From DAOQTX01 sp035340715 (GTDB taxonomy: Bacteria > Bacteroidota > Bacteroidia > AKYH767-A > OLB10), in contig DAOQTX010000002.1 of assembly GCA_035340715.1 (NCBI GenBank), positions 1 through 64,000 of the forward strand: a stretch of 64,000 nucleotides of DNA, given 5' to 3'. Shown here piece by piece: positions 60,323-64,000 of this stretch. The notes beneath the pieces were generated by a model. It did no database searches. It had not been told where the DNA came from and was given only the letters and a program-made list of their open reading frames with translations. Positions within the stretch are counted from its first letter, which is position 1. Each line of letters begins with the position of its first letter. A program made the translations under genes and the position numbers.

Positions 60323-61579
60323 TTAAACAGCACTCAGCTCAAAAGCATTGTCATTTATTTTTACAATGTTTCTGCTTAAGTCTTCAATACTTTCACGTTT
60401 GCGAATAAGATGGGCCTTACCATTCATAATCATTACCTCGGCTGGTCTAAGTCGTGCATTGTAATTGTTGCTCATACTAAATCCATAAGCTCCTGCATTT
60501 CGGATGCAAAGTATATGACCTTCATTGATCTCATGTAGTTTTCGATCCCAACCAAGTGTATCGGTTTCGCATATATATCCTACAATTGTATAAATACGTT
60601 GTCGGCCATTGGTATTACTCAAATTTATTATATCGTGATAGGCATCATAAAACATTGGACGTATCAAATGATTTTGACCGCTGTTTACACCAGCGAAAAC
60701 CGTGGCTGTAGTCTGTTTTATTACATTCACTTTTACCAGTAAAACACCTGCTTCTGATACTAAAAATTTACCAGGCTCAAACCAAAGTTCGAGTGATCTT
60801 CCATATTCTTTACAGAATTCATTGAATCGATTGCATAAGGAAATGCCTAAATCTTCTATGTCGGTATAAACATCATCATCTTTATATTGTACTTTAAATC
60901 CAGAGCCAAAGTCAATAAATTGTAAATCTGGAAAATCGGCAGCAGCTTCAAAAAGTATTTCAGCTCCTCTGATAAAAACATCAGAATCAAGAATTTCACT
61001 TCCGGTATGCATATGCAAACCATTGACCAATATTCCTTCCGATTTTATAACTCGTAGAACATGTCTTAGTTGGTATATAGAAATGCCAAACTTAGAATCA
61101 ATATGACCCGTTTGAATATGACTATGGCCTCCTGCTACAATATGAGGATTGATACGTATGCAACAGGGAACGCTATTGCCATATTCGTGTCCAAACTGTT
61201 CCAGAATACTGATGTTATCGATATTTATTTGAAGGCCTAGTTTAACTCCTTGCTTTATTTCTTCAAATGAAACGCAATTGGGTGTAAACAATATTTCGCT
61301 GGGTTGAAACCCTGCTTGCAAACCCAAATGCGCCTCTTCTATAGAAACGACATCCAGTCCTGCGCCTAGTTTGTGTAATAATTGCAAAATATTCAGGTTG
61401 TTTAGTGCTTTGCATGCATATTTTATTTTTACCGGACTTTTATCAAATGCTTTCAATAGCCTTTGATATTGATTCGTAATTTTCTCTGCATCATATACAT
61501 AAAGAGGTGTTCCAAATTCTTCGGCTACTTTTAAAAGATTTAGTCCTTGTATCTGATATTGATTGTTGCTCAGTTCCAT
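60323..61579 (-). CDS. lysA: Diaminopimelate decarboxylase
   Basis: Final step of lysine synthesis, a PLP-dependent decarboxylation of meso-DAP. The 418-aa protein has the PLP lysine in KYACKALNN, the HIQTGHIDSKFGIS segment, LHMHTGSEI, FIDFGSGF and the substrate-binding CETDTLG region (IVGYICETDTLGWDR). AGAYGFSMSNNYN closes the active site. Length is normal. It lies 29 bp after the M14 peptidase gene. Confidence 0.95.
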   Translation of the reverse strand: MELSNNQYQIQGLNLLKVAEEFGTPLYVYDAEKITNQYQRLLKAFDKSPVKIKYACKALNNLNILQLLHKLGAGLDVVSIEEAHLGLQAGFQPSEILFTPNCVSFEEIKQGVKLGLQINIDNISILEQFGHEYGNSVPCCIRINPHIVAGGHSHIQTGHIDSKFGISIYQLRHVLRVIKSEGILVNGLHMHTGSEILDSDVFIRGAEILFEAAADFPDLQFIDFGSGFKVQYKDDDVYTDIEDLGISLCNRFNEFCKEYGRSLELWFEPGKFLVSEAGVLLVKVNVIKQTTATVFAGVNSGQNHLIRPMFYDAYHDIINLSNTNGRQRIYTIVGYICETDTLGWDRKLHEINEGHILCIRNAGAYGFSMSNNYNARLRPAEVMIMNGKAHLIRKRESIEDLSRNIVKINDNAFELSAV

Positions 61580-61608
61580 TTTCTATTATTTTATCTGTAA
61601 AGATATTT

Positions 61609-63360
61609 TTATTCATCCAATAAACCCATAAAACGATAAACCGGATATCGCTTGAAGCCCTTTTCGAAATAAGGGGAATTTTGATAGACATAATACAAGC
61701 GCATAAAAGGATTGCTCTTAAAACTGGAGTCATTCTCAAGTTTAATGGTGAAGGATTTTTTAAGTTCAGGATTTTGTTCCAACAATTCTGCAGCAATATC
61801 TTCAAAAACATAATCGCTGTACCATTCCTTCTGCTGCAATATTGCGTCAAAAAATCCCCAGTTGAAATAAGAATCTGTCGCTCTTGGTTCCAACACTTCG
61901 CAAACAAAGCGGTCGTGGTTTTGTCCCATTGGTATGATGTAATCACCCTTTCTAAATAATATTCTTTGATTGCTTGAAGTGGTAATAGTATTGTAATGAA
62001 GGTAATGACCTTCGAAAGGGTTTTCCGTAGTTTTAAAATCTTTTATATGATATACTTCCACAACCATGCTACTGTCATTCGATAATCGAAACATAGGTAC
62101 TTGATTATATTTTAAGCGATCTATAATACTTCTCCATGCTTGTGGTATGATATAGAAGATGGGCTTTGAAACAGAATCAATAGCAGTGCAATAAGGGAAA
62201 TACTTTATTTTCTTATTGTAAGGTTTGCTGCGATCATAGTAGAGTCGATCTTTACCGCTAATGGTACTCGGTTTGTAAGATGCGGTATATCCAGCAAAGT
62301 CGATTGGAGTGCTTCTTGTTACATCTACCTTCCAAGCTATCGGAATCCAATTTGTCATTTTATATAGTTCAAAGCTTTGCTCTCTGTTTGTAAGAATTTC
62401 CGTTCTGTATTGAACACACATTTCACTGATTGCCTGAATTATATTTAATGTTGATTCAACTCTCTGTGGGAATGGTTTTAGCATATGTGCTTCAGTTACA
62501 AATCCTACGCTATGATAGAGAGCGGTATATCCTGTTGCGTATCGTGGAGTTTCAATAAATGCATACAATCCACTATCGGGAGGGTATGACCATTTTTCAG
62601 TATTGATATAAGGAACAATAGGATCATTTTTGCTCTTCATCCATACATAAACAAAGGGCTCCAGTTTGTTGCGCAATAGGGGAGAAAGTTCGGGTGCCAT
62701 TTTATCGCTCTGCGAAGTAATCAAGGTCATGTTATACGTATAGTCGGCTCCATTACTCACATGGGTATCAATAAAAACATCGGGATTCCATTGCTGAAAA
62801 ATGGATACAAATGTTTTAGCATTTTCGGAATCCATTTTTATAAAGTCTCTGTTTAAATCAAGGTACTGATCGTTTGCCCTGAATCCGTATTCCTCAGGTC
62901 CATTTTGGTTTACACGAGAACAGCATGACCTGTTGACAGATCCATCAACATTAAAAACAGGAACGATGCAAAAGGTGATGTGTTCAAGTAGATGTGCATA
63001 TTTCTTTTGCGTTAATAGTTCTTTGGTAAAGATCATTGAGGCGTCAATGCCATCGGGTTCTCCGGGATGTATGCCATTATTAATCAGCAAAACAATTTTT
63101 CCTCTTGATTTACTTTTTGCAGCAGAAAATTCTTTATGAGCATCAATAACAAATAAGCCAATCAATGAGCCATTGCTGCTTATTCCGGCATCAATAAATT
63201 TGGTGCTTGAATATTTTTCAGAGAGACCCTGATAGTAATCCATGCTTTCCTCATAAGTAGCACTTTTATTTTGTAAGTGCATGTGCTCATTGAATTGAGC
63301 AAAAGCTTTAAGATTTAAAAATAGGATGGATAAGAAAAATGTAAAACGGATAAGTGCCAT
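61609..63360 (-). CDS. M14 family zinc carboxypeptidase
   Basis: A 583-aa exported peptidase (signal peptide ending near LKAFAQ). The zinc-binding pair is in NNGIHPGEPDGIDAS (HxxE, about 97-100) and the third His in FIDTHVSNGADY (about 199). The catalytic Glu of the family probably lies in YAFIETPRYATGY. The last 200 residues form an extra beta-rich domain not required for catalysis. It probably trims peptides in the periplasm or outside the cell. Upstream of lysA by 29 bp. Confidence 0.92.
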   Translation of the reverse strand: MALIRFTFFLSILFLNLKAFAQFNEHMHLQNKSATYEESMDYYQGLSEKYSSTKFIDAGISSNGSLIGLFVIDAHKEFSAAKSKSRGKIVLLINNGIHPGEPDGIDASMIFTKELLTQKKYAHLLEHITFCIVPVFNVDGSVNRSCCSRVNQNGPEEYGFRANDQYLDLNRDFIKMDSENAKTFVSIFQQWNPDVFIDTHVSNGADYTYNMTLITSQSDKMAPELSPLLRNKLEPFVYVWMKSKNDPIVPYINTEKWSYPPDSGLYAFIETPRYATGYTALYHSVGFVTEAHMLKPFPQRVESTLNIIQAISEMCVQYRTEILTNREQSFELYKMTNWIPIAWKVDVTRSTPIDFAGYTASYKPSTISGKDRLYYDRSKPYNKKIKYFPYCTAIDSVSKPIFYIIPQAWRSIIDRLKYNQVPMFRLSNDSSMVVEVYHIKDFKTTENPFEGHYLHYNTITTSSNQRILFRKGDYIIPMGQNHDRFVCEVLEPRATDSYFNWGFFDAILQQKEWYSDYVFEDIAAELLEQNPELKKSFTIKLENDSSFKSNPFMRLYYVYQNSPYFEKGFKRYPVYRFMGLLDE

Positions 63361-63404
63361 AAGAATTTAGTAATGGCACAAGGTACAAAAAGAAGGCTGA
63401 CTAC

Positions 63405-63818
63405 TTATTCTTCAGCGTATTGAGCATTTATTTCTTCATCGCCAGGAAAACTTACTGAATTATCTCCACTCTTACGAACCCAATACAAATACTTTCCGGT
63501 GCCGGCACAGGCATATCCTGAAATAATTTCTTCGGGCCGCATGTTCAATCGGGTATAAGTTCTCCAACGTAAATCACTTTCTTGAACTGCTAATTTTACA
63601 TCAAGTATTCTGCTGCATTCGTTTCTAAAATAAACGGTATAACTTTTCGAAGAGTTGTTGCATTGTTTGCAATCTTGGCCCCATTTTGCATCGTATTTCA
63701 CAATGCAAGCAGTTACGTCCTCTGAGTTAATGGGCTTAATTTCTGCTGTAAGAGCAATCACAGAAATAAAGAAACTGATTGCTATACAAGTGCTGATGAG
63801 AAATGCTTGTCGATTCAT
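63405..63818 (-). CDS. Small exported Cys-containing protein, unknown function
   Basis: 137 aa from ATG 63818: an N-terminal signal/anchor (FLISTCIAISFFISVIAL) and a mature part with six cysteines (ACIVKYDAKWGQDCKQC, NECSRI, YACAGTG) suggesting two or three disulfides. No domain recognised. ATG 63818 is preferred over an upstream ATG at 63905 because it falls 1 nt after the stop of the TPR gene, whose coding region the longer start would overlap. Confidence 0.7.
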   Translation of the reverse strand: MNRQAFLISTCIAISFFISVIALTAEIKPINSEDVTACIVKYDAKWGQDCKQCNNSSKSYTVYFRNECSRILDVKLAVQESDLRWRTYTRLNMRPEEIISGYACAGTGKYLYWVRKSGDNSVSFPGDEEINAQYAEE

Positions 63819-63819
63819 T

Positions 63820-64000
63820 TTATTTACAACGATTATTTTTGATGATGATTGAAGCTTCTTCATTCCCAAGTTTACGTGAAGTATGCCAGTCATTGCATGC
63901 ATCACTTAATTTGCCCATGCCTTTATAAGCAAAGCCCCGGTTATTGTATGCTTCCTGATTTTTTGGATCTAATTTTATGGCCATTTCAAAATCGAGAATG
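63820..64000 (-). CDS. TPR-repeat protein, C-terminal part (5' end outside window)
   Basis: The last 60 codons of a minus-strand gene. They show a tetratricopeptide repeat: ILDFEMAIKLDPKNQEAYNN followed by RGFAYKGMGKLSDACNDWH, then a short Ala/Ile tail ending in NNRCK. TPRs mediate protein-protein contacts. The gene starts beyond the right edge. It sits directly before the small exported protein (1-nt gap). Confidence 0.8.
   Translation of the reverse strand, partial: ILDFEMAIKLDPKNQEAYNNRGFAYKGMGKLSDACNDWHTSRKLGNEEASIIIKNNRCK

Overview
The window is an AT-rich, gene-dense chromosomal segment of a Gram-negative bacterium of the phylum Bacteroidota. The evidence is the phylum-typical gene content (DUF6913, DUF4197, DUF7033-type polysaccharide deacetylase, archaeal-type ProS, OmpP1/FadL-like barrel, M1 and M14 peptidases), several promoters of the Bacteroidota form TAnnTTTG, weak or absent Shine-Dalgarno sequences, and lipid A/LPS genes (LpxH-like, a GT9 heptosyltransferase). 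TGA is used as a stop, as seen in several ATGA start/stop overlaps. I cannot place it below phylum with confidence. Apart from one gene remnant I see no phage, insertion sequence, integrase, CRISPR array or plasmid backbone, and no gene-free stretch over 300 bp.

Layout. 1-462 is the 5' part of ribD on the minus strand. 510-8936 (plus, interrupted by a small PspC gene) holds prmC, ligA, a DUF6913 gene, dapA, an M1 peptidase fused to a barrel-like region, and an LpxH-like phosphatase. 8943-15935 (minus) is one directon: dapD, GT9 glycosyltransferase, tsaC, cca, a PRiA4_ORF3-like protein, miaA, gap and a Cys/His-module lipoprotein. It concentrates tRNA maturation functions. 15993-17486 (plus) is ruvX-def-aroK. 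17474-19440 (minus) is a PyrR-like phosphoribosyltransferase, an NlpC/P60 hydrolase and a FkbM methyltransferase. 19589-22402 is a double-domain M16 peptidase with a clear terminator. 22455-23772 (minus) is carbonic anhydrase plus an alpha/beta hydrolase. 23886-24128 is the remnant of an isoaspartyl peptidase gene. 24216-29019 (plus) holds a fatty-acid desaturase, a DUF4197 protein, an unknown exported protein, an MFS transporter and an SPFH/ribbon-helix-helix gene pair.

29025-40278 (minus) begins with proS, an unknown gene, tRNA-Glu and rpsT. A long tightly overlapping operon follows: radC, wecB, two polysaccharide-deacetylase-like proteins, an AAC(3)-fold acyltransferase, a FemAB-like protein, an SDR, upp, a membrane protein and a YjjG-type nucleotidase. 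The wecB-to-SDR part looks like an undescribed amino-sugar or surface-glycan tailoring pathway and is the best candidate for something new. 40417-43551 (plus) is a Tyr-rich repeat lipoprotein followed by an OmpP1/FadL-like barrel. 43548-52508 (minus) is a beta-oxidation operon (acyl-CoA synthetase, dehydrogenase/hydratase fusion, thiolase, acyl-CoA dehydrogenase) that also contains a MORN-repeat exported protein and ends in an aminopeptidase. 52597-59277 (plus) holds a flavin oxidoreductase, thioredoxin-like protein, YfiT-type DinB protein, S9 oligopeptidase, SRPBCC/GyrI-like protein and a GNAT acetyltransferase. 59333-64000 (minus) holds a TPR protein (cut by the window edge), a small exported protein, an M14 carboxypeptidase, lysA, a DinB/DUF1569 protein and a DUF4332 protein.

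Overall this is mostly core metabolism: lysine/DAP synthesis (dapA, dapD, lysA), tRNA maturation, fatty-acid degradation, cell-envelope biogenesis and extracytoplasmic proteolysis. All functions are assigned by reading motifs; no database search was run.
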